A stretch of 64,000 bases of DNA, from positions 62,001-126,000 of the forward strand of contig BCIM01000006.1 of assembly GCA_039545315.1 (NCBI GenBank), written 5' to 3'. Numbering within the stretch: the first letter of the stretch is position 1; every line of letters begins with the position of its first letter. Shown here one piece after another: positions 1-11,446 of the stretch. A program made the translations under genes and the position numbers. The notes under the pieces are model-generated. The model was given only the letters and a program-made list of their open reading frames with translations, did not search any database and was not told the origin of the DNA. The DNA is from Kondoa malvinella. Taxonomy: Eukaryota; Basidiomycota; Agaricostilbomycetes; Agaricostilbales; Kondoaceae.

Positions 1-287
1 TACAAGTCTGCTACAAGCCAGTCGCCTTTAATGTCTGTTCTCAACCTCGGGTGAAATAGCCTTAAATGACGATCACAAAGCATGCACTAGAAGGCAATAG
101 AAGACATCAGGACGTAAGAAGCGAGTTCTGCGTATAGAAGGTCAGGAGAACTTACAGACTGGGCGCACTGTCCATCTTGGTGCGGATGACGCGTTTGTGC
201 TATTCCGACGGCGTCAAAAGCAAGACCTAGAGACGCTTGCATGAGCATTTGAGCGAGGACACAGTAACGAAGCGCACCTTTGCAACC

Positions 288-1306
288 TCAGCTAGATGCC
301 TTCTGTTCCTTCTCCTTCTCTCTCTGCTCCTTTGCTTCCTCCTTGCTCGGCCTTTGACCAAAAGCTAGACTTCCGACCCTAACATTATCGCTCCCGGCTT
401 TAATAGCCGCCGCATAATCCGCGCTCATGCCCATGCTCAATTCCATACTCTCTTCTTCTCTTCCCAGTATCTTTGCAAGATGCTTTCGTGTTTCTTTTAG
501 ATTTTCGAAATCCGGATTAGGCGCATCAGCATCATGAGAAGCTTCGTATGAGCCAATTGTCATCAAACCTTTGAGTACGAGATGTGGACAATCGTTTAAA
601 ATGTGCTTGGCGAGTTGAACGAGTTCGCCTGTATCGTCTACGGAAGAAGACGAAGCTTCTACTTTGATAGGCGAGAGACCGGCTTTGGATTCTTCAGAGG
701 AAGTGTTGACTTGTAAGAAGACGTTCAACTTCCTGTCTTCGGGTGCGAGCGCTTTTTCGAGTAGGTCAGCTTTCTTGATCGTGTCTAGTGTTTCGAGCGC
801 AAAGAGGTTTGGGATGGCTGGGAGCAAGCACATCAATGAGATGTAATTGAGATCCGAATGAGCTTACCTGCTAGAGCCTTGCATTTGTTGCTCTGCAGTG
901 CGCCGATGAAGTGCCATTGAATCGATTGAGGCAACTATACGCAGTGTGAGATCTTCTCTTTGCACAAACAGCCACACACACCTGTTCTGCTTTATCGACC
1001 AGCTCCTGAATGTAATTCTCGCCGAAATGAGCATGGCCCGTCCCTTCGTGCGCTGCGAGGATATCGGATTGCGGCTTCAACTTCGACACAAGGACCAAGC
1101 GAGCCTGTGGAAGGCAACATTCTGGCATCAGCATCATACCGGTACGCTGAGTTGTCCTCTCCCACCTCTTTCCTGCCTTGAGAGGCTTTCTTAATGTCGT
1201 CACGAATTGCTTCAATATTCGACTTGAGTTCAGCTTTGCGATCCATTCTGGCAGGTAGAGAAGTATGTAAAGATCGTCTAAGTATTGGAAAACGGGACAA
1301 TTGCAT
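288..1306 (-). CDS. PLP homeostasis protein (PROSC/YggS family)
   Basis: This gene encodes a PLP-binding homeostasis protein of the alanine-racemase-like TIM-barrel family, which buffers pyridoxal phosphate and lacks racemase activity. The exons give the family blocks in order: RLVLVSK with the PLP lysine, HFGENYIQEL, WHFIGALQSNK, NVFLQVN, LKGLMTIG, and SMGMSADYAAAI followed by VRVGSLAFG. At least three introns interrupt it, near 1105-1165, 910-1000 and 845-870. Translation could start at 1246 (MDRKAEL), but an in-frame ATG at 1306 adds about 20 residues rich in Arg, Ser and Leu. That looks like a mitochondrial presequence. The C-terminus ends in a charged Lys/Glu tail. It is divergent from the aminotransferase gene on the other strand. 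The family call is secure; the exact start and first junction are not. Confidence 0.9.
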
Positions 1307-1497
1307 GTGACCGCTCGTCTCCAAGAGGGAGAATAGTACATATATTTCTGGCTTTGAGCGAATCCACCGCTTGATCGATTCACAGTGAGCAGCTGTGCAG
1401 CACCGCACAGGCCAACTTGGGCTGACCAAGTGCTTCCATAGGCTTATCGTCTGTGTTTGCTTGAACCGCCCACCAAATTGACTCACCCGCACATAAC
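1307..1497. promoter_or_regulatory. Shared divergent promoter region
   Basis: These 191 bases separate the PROSC-type gene on the minus strand from the aminotransferase on the plus strand. Both start codons point outward, so the segment must hold both promoters and 5' leaders. No individual element could be identified by eye. Confidence 0.5.
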
Positions 1498-3301
1498 ATG
1501 TCAACGCCAGCTATAGACTATGATGCCTTTCTCTCGCGTAGAGCAAAGCTATACAAACGTATGTCCCTATTCATAGCAACTGCTGCAAGATCGGACTAAT
1601 GTATGATACAGCGGCTGCCATTCGCGGCCTGTTCCCTCTGGAATTGATTCCCAACATGATCTCCCTGCTCGCTGGAAAGCCAAATCCTCAGACCTTTCCC
1701 TGTACGTTGGCTCCTTCTTTTCTTCCGCTCGCTCGTGCTGAAAGATCGAAATGGCTCTAGTCGAATCTGTGGAAATCAAGTTGAAGCAGACCGAAGGCGT
1801 AGATGGCCCAAAGTCCATCACTGTCGACGGGCAGGACCTAACAAATGGCTTACAATACGGCGCTACTGCTGGTCTGCCTCGTCTCGTCAAGGTGAGTAGC
1901 TAATTAGCAGTCGAAATAATGCTGAATCTCTGTCACATAGTGGATTACCGACTTTCAATCTCATGTTCACAATCGATCATCCGAGCAAGAAGGTTGGCGA
2001 ATAAGCATGTCCAGTGGCTCGCAAGATGGGATCAACAAGGTAGATTTCCTTCTTGACTTCTAGCCTTTGCTCACAATAAAGCAGGCCTTCGACGCACTTG
2101 TGAACCCAGGGGATTATGTCCTTATGGAGACGCCTGCGTATCCAGGCACCATAGGTCTATGTCAAGGATTAGAGTGCAATCTAGTTGGTGGGTGGTCGGA
2201 TCAATCTTGCTCAAAGCATGATACTGATTAGATCGCCTACAGAAATACCATGTGATGAAAGCGGACTCTCGGCGAAAGCTTTGGAGAAGACGTTGAAGGA
2301 ATGGCCGTCTGATAAGCCAAAGCCTAAACTGCTCTATGTGGGTTCTCCTTGATTTTGCTTGATCTCTCCCTTACACCTAAGCATAGACTATACCGACTGG
2401 CTCTAACCCGACTGGTTTATCGGCAACTGAAGAACGAAAGATAGAAATGCCAGTCCCTTCGCCTTGTTTCGATGTATGGACCTAATGTTCTTGCTGTCCA
2501 CAGACTTCGGATAGTCAAGAAGCACAACCTCCTCCTATTCGAAGACGACGCTTACTACTTTCTCTACTACGGCGACTCTAAACAAGCTCGTTCCTACTTT
2601 ACCCTCGAACCCGAAGTAAACGATCAATCAGGTCGAGTGATCCGGTTTGACTCTTTCTCGAAAATCCTCTCGAGCGGTATGCGATTGGGCTTCCTTACTG
2701 GACCGAAAGCGATTTGCGACGCGGTGGATTTGATTACCGCCAATACGAATTTACAGACTGCTAGTTTGACACAAGCGATGGCTTTGGCTCTGCTTGAGCA
2801 ATGGGGTGAGCAAGGGTTCTTGGAGCACTGTAGCAGGTAAGTCATCTGGTAGCTTACAAGATCGAAGCTCATTGTTGCTTAGGGTCGCGCAGTTCTACAA
2901 GCAAAGACGAGATGTGTTTGAAGCAGCAGCGAAAAGACATCTTACTGGTCTCGCTACGTGGCAGACACCAAACGCTGGCATGTTCTTGTATCTGCATGTG
3001 AGTCTATCGCTTTGTCAACCGTCAGAGCTGATGTTGTACAGCTCAACCTGGCACCTGAAGGGCAAGAAGGAGACAGTGAAGAGTTGATCAAGACCAAAGC
3101 TGTAGAGAAAGGTGTTCTGGCTGTGCCTGGTGTAGTCAGTACTCCCTCTCTTTCGCCTGCAAAGCTGACGGTGTGCAGGGATTCATGCCGTCTGGCAACA
3201 AGACTGCATGTGTGCGGACTAGTTTCAGCTTGACAAGTGATGAGGATGCGGACGAAGCGTTCAAAAGGCTGGCGGAAGTGATCAAGGAGTCCACTGCTTA
3301 G
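1498..3301 (+). CDS. Aro8-type aromatic/2-aminoadipate/kynurenine aminotransferase
   Basis: This is a fold-type I PLP-dependent transaminase of the class I/II family, like fungal Aro8 and kynurenine/aminoadipate aminotransferases. It would move amino groups from aromatic amino acids or 2-aminoadipate to a 2-oxo acid. The start (MSTPAIDYDAFLS) is followed by an intron and then RGLFPLELIPNMISLLAGKPNP, seen as two blocks. Further exons carry GLPRLVKWI, SGSQDGINKAFD, METPAYPG, a PTGSNPTG segment and LFEDDAYYFL. The PLP-lysine block is RFDSFSKILSSGMRLGF (2632-2682), with the lysine in FSK. The last exon reads GFMPSGNKTACVRTSFSL and ends at TAG 3299-3301. About seven short introns are present. The exact amino-acid substrate cannot be told from sequence alone. 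Confidence 0.88.
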
Positions 3302-3519
3302 TCCCAACCCACACTGTAGCAATCACCAGCTTCAGATGTAGACACGTCCTGCAATCTGAATCTTTGCATCAACGACTTTGTATTGCGGGTATTACATCAA
3401 AGTAGAGACGATCAAAGGAAAAGGTATAATGCGTGCTAATAAAGAATGTCCATCATCAATCTCTCGATATACTGCGAAAACACATCAGCTCCAGCCATAG
3501 AGGCAGACGAAGCAACTCA

Positions 3520-5073
3520 CTATGCAGGCGGAATCTCCTCTGGCTGATCAAAAGCACCCGCATCCTCGTGCTGTACCACTCTCGACGGTCCTGCAGCACT
3601 ACTGCTTCCCGCCAGCACACCTTTCGTCCCTCCCATATCACTCATTGGCATACTTGATCCACCAGCAGGTACAGCAGGTAAACTACCTCTATTGCTACCG
3701 AACGAAGCTACCGAACCTCTATTGTTTGCTGCAAAAGGTGGCATAGGCGCATCGGGATTAGAGACGTGCAAGTCGGAAAAATTGTGTTCCGACATGGGGG
3801 CTTGGAAACGCGATGGATGATCAGAGGAAGATTGTCGAGAATGTCTTGATTCCGTTGCTGATGCGAGTGCGAACGGCGTGACAGGCGCAATAGGGTTGTT
3901 GGTATTATCTTCCGCTTCTATGGTAGGAGAAGGTGGACCGTGATAGGCTGCATCGCGAGGTTGAGCAGCAATGTTTGCGCGTCGACGTTTTCGACGACGG
4001 ATCAAGCAGAAGGCGAGTAGTGCAAGGAGAGCAAGTCCGACTACACCGCCGACGACACCACCAGCTATTGCTCCCACTGGCGTAGAGGAGCCCGAATCTG
4101 AGCCCGAGGTTGGAGTGCCGTTCGCGGTTGTAGTGACTGGTGTGCCTTCCTGATTGTTTGGTGGTCCGTTGGAAGTTGTAGACTGTTGTCTGCATGTTTG
4201 AGCTTGACCGGCTGTTTGAATGATATTCGAAGTCGGTGCCCAGGCGCCTGAACCGACATAAGAATGGTAAGAAAGCACAATAATGTCAAAGGTACCTCTC
4301 GAGTCCCTGACAGCAAAGACAAATCGTGCACCAGGTTGGATATCAGTCACAAAAGACAGATAGTTATCAGACGCAGGTAGGGTGATGTTGAAGGCATTGA
4401 CGACCGAATCCAACTGAGCGGTGCTGACAGTGTAAGGCGGTCTTCCACCACTAATCTCCAACCCGACGACACCACAAGCATTGACGGAGGTAGTGTTCAG
4501 ATTCAAGGAAAGCGCCGCTTCCGGTACTTCGTCCAAGCATGCGTCCGAGCTTCCATCTTGTACAGTATAAACGCTTGACCAACCAGCGAAATTCGCAAAA
4601 GCATCCACAACGCCCAAAATAAGACGAGTACCAGAAGGGTAATTGATGCCTATCTGACCAGATTGATACTGGCCTGAACCGGACAAGTTTTCGATAGCTT
4701 GAATGCTGGGTGTTCCGTTGACTGGAATGCTAAAGACGTAGAAAGGTTGTGTGATGGGCGTATCCTCTGTTCACGAATCAGGACTGATAGGAAGTGCCAA
4801 GCCATAGATTGTACCTCGATTGATACCGACTGTTTGGTGCTGTCAGTATCTCATACGAGAACGCATAAAGGACAGGACATACTGGTCAGATCCTCGCACT
4901 GGGATAAGCTATTCGTATCGCTGTCACCATCAAAGCCGAAGGAAAAGACCCTACAAGTTCCCCACCGTCAGCATTATTTTGATTTCGTTCAGTACTCACC
5001 TTGTTATCTGTGCATTAGCAGAGCACGCGGCTAGCAGTAGGAGCAGCCTCATAGCCGAAAGAGAGCGCAGCAT
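3520..5073 (-). CDS. Secreted-type single-pass membrane protein, Ser/Thr-rich, unknown function
   Basis: I do not recognise a named family. The first exon (5073 down to about 5003) encodes a clear signal peptide, MLRSLSAMRLLLLLAACSA. Three small exons follow, and then a long exon from 4686. The extracellular part has paired cysteines (SDACLDE, NACGVVG, QTCRQQ) and probable N-glycosylation sites. A Thr/Ser/Gly/Pro stalk comes next. One transmembrane helix follows (AGGVVGGVVGLALLALLAF), closed by a run of Arg/Lys (RRRKRRR). The roughly 150-residue cytoplasmic tail is rich in Ser, Pro and Ala. This layout fits basidiomycete surface sensors or wall-associated proteins, but that is inference. It is divergent from the CAF120-like gene. 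Confidence 0.75.
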
Positions 5074-5379
5074 GGTCGTGTATTGACTTGGTCGAAAGTA
5101 TAGCAGCGTCTTAGTATTGCGATGCTTCGAGTTGGCCTCAATTTCTTTTGCTCCTCTCTTCGCTCTTCAGAGATAGGTGTTGCAGGCCCTCAGCCTTGTC
5201 TTGCTCACGTCTCAATCGAAAGTGGCTGCTTTGAAACCGTTCGAGCGGGTCCAAGCTGTGACGCAGAAATTCAGAGCACTATTCGTCACCAACGGCCAGG
5301 CGGAATCAGACTTGACTGTCTCAGTGGTGATATCAGACGTGCTCGATATACCCCTTCTGTGCTTTTCTGTCACGTTCTG
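5074..5379. promoter_or_regulatory. Divergent promoter region
   Basis: About 306 bases lie between the start codons of the membrane protein (minus strand) and the CAF120-like gene (plus strand). The plus strand is rich in CT tracts, as is common in fungal promoters. An open frame runs through part of it from 5122, in frame with the downstream gene, so an upstream start is possible. I see no other gene here. Confidence 0.4.
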
Positions 5380-8300
5380 ATGGCCTCTCGCTCGAATCCG
5401 TCCTACTTTCCTGGTTCAGACATGCAACAGCAACCCGCTGCTCAAGGTCAAGGCGGCCAAATCAGAGCAGCAGCGTTCCAAAATAACCAACCTCGAGCTG
5501 GATCACCTCGTTTAGCTGCTTCACCGCCAATGTCTTCCTCGCCTCTCAATCATGCAAGACCTAATGGCCATGTACAGCAACTTAGTCAGGCCAGTCAAGG
5601 GTCTACTGCTTCCAGATCATCAAAGAGCAGGCCACCGCAGCTACACGACCTGGATAGAGGTATGCCTACACAAGTTGCTATATTGACGTCAACTCATGCA
5701 ATCTCCAGTTATTTCGCTCTTCAAGGCAAAGAAGTTCTACTGCGAAGGCTACCTTTGGCGTAAATCTGATCTCTCTAGCGACGTGAGCCAAACCTCTTTT
5801 GCAATGTCTTTTGCTGACTGGACCGTTTTGGTATCACAGGGCAAACAAGACCCATCAGGTCACTGGGATCGCTATTTTGTCCAAATGACAGCTTTCGAAC
5901 TCTCCTTATGGAACGCCAGAGAAATGGAAGCTGCAGCAGCGCGAGGGGATTCCATAGGTCCAGAATGGCTCAACATGACTGATTCTTTCGTTTCTGTCGT
6001 CGATCCGAAAGTTCTGGGTCCGAATGATAGACCACCAGCTGAAGGTTTCAATCGTTATGTGTTTGCCTTGAACAATGCGGGTGCGAATCGGATTCTGTTT
6101 GCCGCGGAAACAGAAATGGAATTGAGAAAGTGGGTGAATTGTCTGAGGTTGGCAGAGTGGGAAGCGGGTAGATTGAACGAGTGCGTGAAAGAGAAGGTTT
6201 GCATAAAATGCTAAGTTTTTGTCGGCGTGCAGAATCTATACTGCCACGCTTATGGGAACCCATGGCAATGCAACTGCACGATCACCTTTAGTCAAAGGTC
6301 GCTACGAAGGGTGAGTCTGCTCCTCCTATCCATAAAGTCTGGTTGGTAAGGTGCCGATATTCACAGAAACGTCCAAGTCCGCATACCAGGCGATACGACT
6401 TTCCGTTCAGCTTGGCTAGTAGTGACCGATACAGCCCTCGCAGCAAAAACCAAAAGACGCGGTTCAATACTCTCCATGTCATTCTCTTCCTCCAACAACA
6501 TTCACAACATGGCAGTTGGACCAGATGAACCCATCGCTCGAGCATCCTTTTACCAAACCAAGAAATCCAAACGTCCCTTCTTCACTTTCAACAATGTCCT
6601 TTCCTGCGCTTCCGTTTACCCAGATAACGAAAATGTCATTGAATCATCTTCTATTTTCCGAATTGAAGGATTGTGCGAATGGGACGCTACGGGTCATGCG
6701 GATGTGCCCAAAGGTCTGGATTTGCAAGGGAGGAGAATCAGTGTGCAGAAGAGCGTTCAGAAGGGTGAACCGCATGCTAGTGTTATTGTCTTGCCGGAGG
6801 ATGTCATGCATAGTCCGCAAAACACTATGCTGACCTGGATATTGGCCTTTGCGGATGCTTTCAGGGTGGGTTTGTTACTTCCTAGAGCGGATCAATGCTT
6901 ACACTATATCTATAGCTGTTTGGAAGGTCGCCGAATAATCAACAGATCTTATATGATGTGAGGCTAGGTCGTGTTTTACATGATGCATGCTGAGGCAGCT
7001 TTGGTTTTTACAGCCGAGGAGCGCTGAGTCGCCATACCATGCCTATCCTAGTAAGAAACTACCTCCAAGGAGCTGCTGCTTTTGCTGACAACGCTCATAG
7101 TCGGTCAAAGTCGCGATCGCCTGTTCTTCCACACTGCACTGATCGAAGGCCTTGAACCATGGGACAACAAACCATCAACGATCAAAGCGAAATTCCGCAG
7201 CATGTTGGTAGAGCGCATGTCTCGGCCGTACACACCACCTCCAGAAGGAAACAGGCAGATTGCTTCAATGCCGAATGGCTCGAGCGTCAACTCAGTCAGC
7301 CCAAGACCCAACGAAAGCGAGCTCTTAGCCAGCCGGCAGCAAACAACATCACCCCCGGTACCGTATGGTAGATCTGCGCAAGACCAGCAGCATACTCTTG
7401 ATCGTCGACCATCTGCAAGAGTCTCTCAAGCTCCTCCGATGCTACCTCCGATAGGCGAATCCCGTTCTATGCCGCCTCAGCAACGCGCTATCTCGCCTGC
7501 TAGTCGACCTTCCGAAAGCTACCAGCAACCTGCTCAACCTCAGCAGCGCATGCCAGGCTCGTTGCCATCTTCAGAAAACGTTCTCGCAGTACCGATGTCT
7601 GCTCAGACTTCTTCGTCAAGCTACAGCTCGGTCGGGACAGCAGGCACAAATGGAACTGCGGGAACGAGCAAGCGTTCTGACTTGCCTCGTCTGATCACCG
7701 ATCGCGCCATGTACGGTCAGCCAAATCACAGCGGTCAAGCTCCACCACCACAAGAGCAGTCATCTTTCAGCGCGAGCACTGCCACGACTGGTATTACGAC
7801 GCAGAGCCACTCAGCTGAAGAGACAGCTTGGGAACCTCAACGGGAGAACAGATCGAGTCTGGCATACGCACAAGATGAAGAGCTCGCTTCGCCTGTGCGA
7901 CCTGTCGTTTCGCCTGAACAGATTGAACATTATCGCTCGCCGAGTTTAGGCCTGACTGGCATGTCTCCGCCCAAATTCCAGAACCAGTCTGAGCTTGATA
8001 ATGCTGGCATCTCCGTTCCTTCGACATCGCGTGCACCAATGACCCGGGCTGAGAGTGGAAGAAATGACTCGGTTTCTTCAGCGTACAGTCAACCTCCAAG
8101 TGGTGATTCGCTTTCTTCGCCAGTCTTCCATGCACCGCATCTAGCGCATCACTTTTCTCGACCAGAACCGATGAATGAGCAATCCTTCGTCACTGCTCGT
8201 ATGCCTAGTGGTTCACCATCGCCGGAACCTGAAGTTGCGCCGGTACTCGAACCTCCCTCTGTGCTGCAGCCAGTCCAGCAGCAATCCCCAGCTCAGCTGC

Positions 8301-10057
8301 CGCAAAAGCAGAACGAGCCAGAGCAGACGTCTCGTCCGCCTATCAGACAAATGCCGACTGCGATTAATTATTCACCAATGAGCCCAACTGGTCCTTCTGC
8401 ACCTCAATCACCGGCGAAGGACTCTCATTTGGGCGGCAGCCTACGAGGCAGCGATCTAGGTCATTCAGAAGATATGATGGCTGCTTTGAGCTTTATCGAG
8501 CGAACGCCTTCACCTTCATCCGTTGTATCACCAGAACAAGGCTCTGCTACGCCTTCTGCCTTGCCTTCTTTGCCTCCAAGCCGTACCAGCAACTCTGCAG
8601 AGCAGCCTCGTCCTGTTCGAAGCCCGTCACCTGACCCTTACATGCCTCGCAAAGCCAGCACCAACTCTCGTTCATCCCACCAGAATCCTTCAATTAGCTT
8701 TCCTTCCATCTCCGTCAGCCAAGATGGACCTTCGCTGTCCACTTTCGAAAAGTCTAAACAAATGGAAAGAGAGCGTGACATGGCACAGCAGAAGCAGAAA
8801 GAAGCTCAGAAACAGGCATTACACCGACCTGGCAAGAAGAGCGGCTCTGCTGGTCAACAGAAAAAGAAGATGGGTGATTGGAGTAGTGAAGAGAGCGAAG
8901 AGGAGGAACAAGAAGAGCAGGAGAGGCCTCCGCAGAAGCCGGTCGCATCTGAAGAACCTACCTCGCCTATCTCATCTACTGAAGAGGAACCCTTGGGCGC
9001 AAAAGTCGCTGCACATCAAAGCTCATTGTCCGGTATACCTTACAATGTACCTACCGGACAAGGTCGGTCCCTGCCTATGCCACCTCATCAGATGTCAGCC
9101 ATGACTCGGCCGGATCGCTCGCCGTATCGAGAATCACCTCCTGATCGCGCAAGAACCCTCAGCTCGCATTCTTCAGATCCTCACAACCGCTCGAATTCCT
9201 CTGACCGACACAATCGCTCACCCAGCTATTCTGGACAGCAAGGATTGCATCAGATGCCACCGCCCTTTATCTCAGCAGCTGAGTTGGCGCCGACCGGTCT
9301 GCTTGAGACTGGAATGCATCAACGATATGAACGCTCAGCCAAGGCTCAAGAAGCCTCTGCGCGAGAGACCGGGGCTCCTTTGGTCGATCTGGCTGGACTG
9401 AACGGTCCTTCGACCAGAGCTCAAGGTGGTCTAGTTGGCAGCATTGATGATCGTCACAAAGCTCGAAGCCAAGCTGCTCAGTCGTCCTTCGCTAGTGGTG
9501 AGAGAGATAGGGAGACTGTCAGACAGCTCGATGAAGAAAGGCGCCGGATGAGCATCTCGCCTTCTCAATTTGGCGGCATGAACCCAATGATGATGAACCC
9601 ATACATGATGTTCAACCCTTACATGATGTCAGGGATGCCTGGGATGCAGAATATGCCTGGAATACAAGGACAGCAGAATATGCCTGGAATGCAAGGCCAG
9701 CAAAACGGACAAGGGATGGATCAGCAGCAGATGCAGCAAATGCAGCAGATGCAGTTTATGCAAGCCCAGATGGCCGCCCAGCAAGCGGCTCAACATGCTT
9801 ATATGATGCAAATGTCGGCTTTCCAGCAGCAATACGGCGGTAGCAGCGGCGGTTCTCAGATGGGTCATGGCTCGCAAATGCCTTCGTATGGTGGAGCACC
9901 TTCCTTCATGCCTGGTCACAACCCTCAGCAGTCAATGATGGGCGGATCAATGCTTGGGATGCCTTCGATGATGTCGCCTTTTAACCCTTTCTCGCAAATG
10001 GGAGGACCGAACAGCATGATGGACCAGAATCCAAGAAGTCCTGGTCAAGACAAGTAG
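5380..10057 (+). CDS. CAF120/SKG3-like PH-domain protein
   Basis: This is a very large gene, about 1,450 residues once spliced. After a Gln/Ser-rich N-terminus, a pleckstrin-homology-like region begins at 5700 with VISLFKAKKFYCEGYLWRK and continues through GHWDRYFVQMTAFELSLWNA to ANRILFAAETEMELRKWVNC. This matches the PH domain of fungal Caf120/Skg3 proteins, which are linked to the CCR4-NOT complex and to bud-neck or growth sites. A second conserved block follows (6420-6880, with FYQTKKSKRPFFTF and NTMLTWILAFADAFR). The final exon from 7082 encodes about 990 residues that are almost all low complexity: Ser/Pro/Gln-rich, an acidic Glu patch near 8880, and a Met/Gln/Gly/Pro tail. At least five introns lie before 7100. 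The start at 5380 (MASRSNPSYF) is the best ATG after the promoter. Confidence 0.8.
9636..9760 (+). repeat. Met/Gln-rich short tandem coding repeat
   Basis: Near-identical 27-base units encode MPGIQGQQN and MPGMQGQQN, preceded by a partial unit MPGMQN. A CAG/ATG-rich run encoding repeated QQM follows. This lies in the disordered tail of the CAF120-like protein and is the kind of tract that varies in length between strains. Confidence 0.75.
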
Positions 10058-10325
10058 GAGTATTTATTGTGGACACTTGTATTATATTAGTGGTGGTCAG
10101 TGCTCGTGTACAGGATCTAATGGAGCCGTTCGTGTGAAGTCCCAGCCAATCTCATTGAGCAAAAGAACATCATTTGCAGCAGCTCTGCTTGTCGTTTTGT
10201 AAAGTCTCCGTGAAGCTATGTTGTAGAACGAAGATCAATGCATAAAGTAATGTACAATCTAGCAAACGCCGATGGCGAGACAACAGTGTCCTATCCTGCT
10301 CGAGATGACGACCGCTGAAACAGAC

Positions 10326-11086
10326 TCAGCCTCGATAATTCGGGTGTCCCGGTTGCTTCGCAGGGCACCACAACGCCCTCGCATCGTGACCAGGGTCATC
10401 GCACAGTCCACACTTGCGGCCCTACAGCTTTGATAAGGCTCAAGATACTCTTGACAGTGAATGCGACTTACCTGGCTGGATACAGGGGCCCAATGCTGTC
10501 CTAATGGCTGACGGTGCGCTGGCGACCCAGATGGACCGGCATATTGATGGCCTGATCTTGAGTCAAATGCGACAAAAGAAGTGCCGTATCTCTGTTCAGG
10601 GTTTTGTTCGCGTTGAGTATGAGCAAGCTCCGCTTGTTGTTGTCCCTCTCTCACCAGCCCTTGCAGATAATCTGCGTAGCCGGGATCGTTTTGACCATGA
10701 AGTGGTGTAGATGGGCCAGCACTTGCGGAAGAAGTATGATATGGCGGGTACTGATGAGAGGCATGAAAGCCCGCCGGCTGACCAAACTGAGGAGGGGCTG
10801 CGCCATAGTTGACTATGGGCTGCTGTTGCTGATGATAGGTAGGACCAGGTCCATATTGGGCCGTGTGCGTCGGTGCGTGTTGATTTTGAGTCCCTAGCCT
10901 CAATGTAGACAAGGGTGGTAGCTGTCCAGTATGAGACTGGGCAGCCACGCCGTGACCATTGTGCGGCACAGCAAGCATAGGTTGCAGATTGTACTGATTT
11001 TCGCCCTCCGGGGGCGTGCGATCGCCAGTTGGAGATTGCGGAGGATTCGAAGGATGGTTCGGATGACTTCCATAAGGATGCGACAT
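10326..11086 (-). CDS. Pro/Gln/His-rich protein with a C-terminal Cys/His cluster
   Basis: The long first exon starts at MSHPYGSHPNHPSNPP and encodes about 210 residues rich in Pro, His, Gln, Gly and Tyr, probably disordered. An intron with a GTAAGT donor and a CTGTAG acceptor (about 10465-10417) leads to a last exon reading GRKCGLCDDPGH, then ALWCPAKQPGHPNYRG and stop at 10326-10328. The spacing C-x2-C-x4-H-x6-C resembles a zinc knuckle with one extra residue. A role in RNA or single-strand binding is possible but unproven. Without the splice the frame runs on to 10259 with unrelated sequence, which supports the intron. An upstream in-frame ATG at 11182 exists but looks like leader sequence. 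Confidence 0.65.
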
Positions 11087-11446
11087 TGTGATGCTAAGGC
11101 GGAGATGGAACAGATGTTCAATGAAAGAGGCGCAAGGAAGAAAAGACCGATGCTTGTCGAGGAAGAGAGAAGCAATAGGCAATTGAGCTGCTTTTATAGC
11201 TGCAGCGCCTTACGGAAGACCGGCATAGCATCGCCATCTTCTCAAGGCAGTCCATAGCAGTACAATAGAGAGCGGAGGAGTGACAGAAGAGTGCTACAGG
11301 TAGCGGCGAATCGATGACCAGCGTGTACCTTGCGAAGGATAGACTTTGAACAGGAAGAGACTCGGTTTCGGCGAGCTACAAATTCGAAATGGCAGTGCCG
11401 CACGATAAGCAGTATAGAGATCAGGGCGTTGGCTGTGGAGCTGAAG
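11087..11446. promoter_or_regulatory. Divergent upstream region
   Basis: About 360 bases lie between the start of the Cys/His-cluster protein (minus strand) and the proposed start of the methyltransferase (plus strand). Short open frames occur on both strands but none shows coding character. Part of this stretch may be a first exon or 5' leader of the methyltransferase, whose start is unresolved. Confidence 0.35.

Noticed and set aside
1..287. Possible gene end at the left edge
   Set aside because: No open frame, domain or splice pattern could be supported in these bases; they are probably the 3' flank of the PROSC-type gene.
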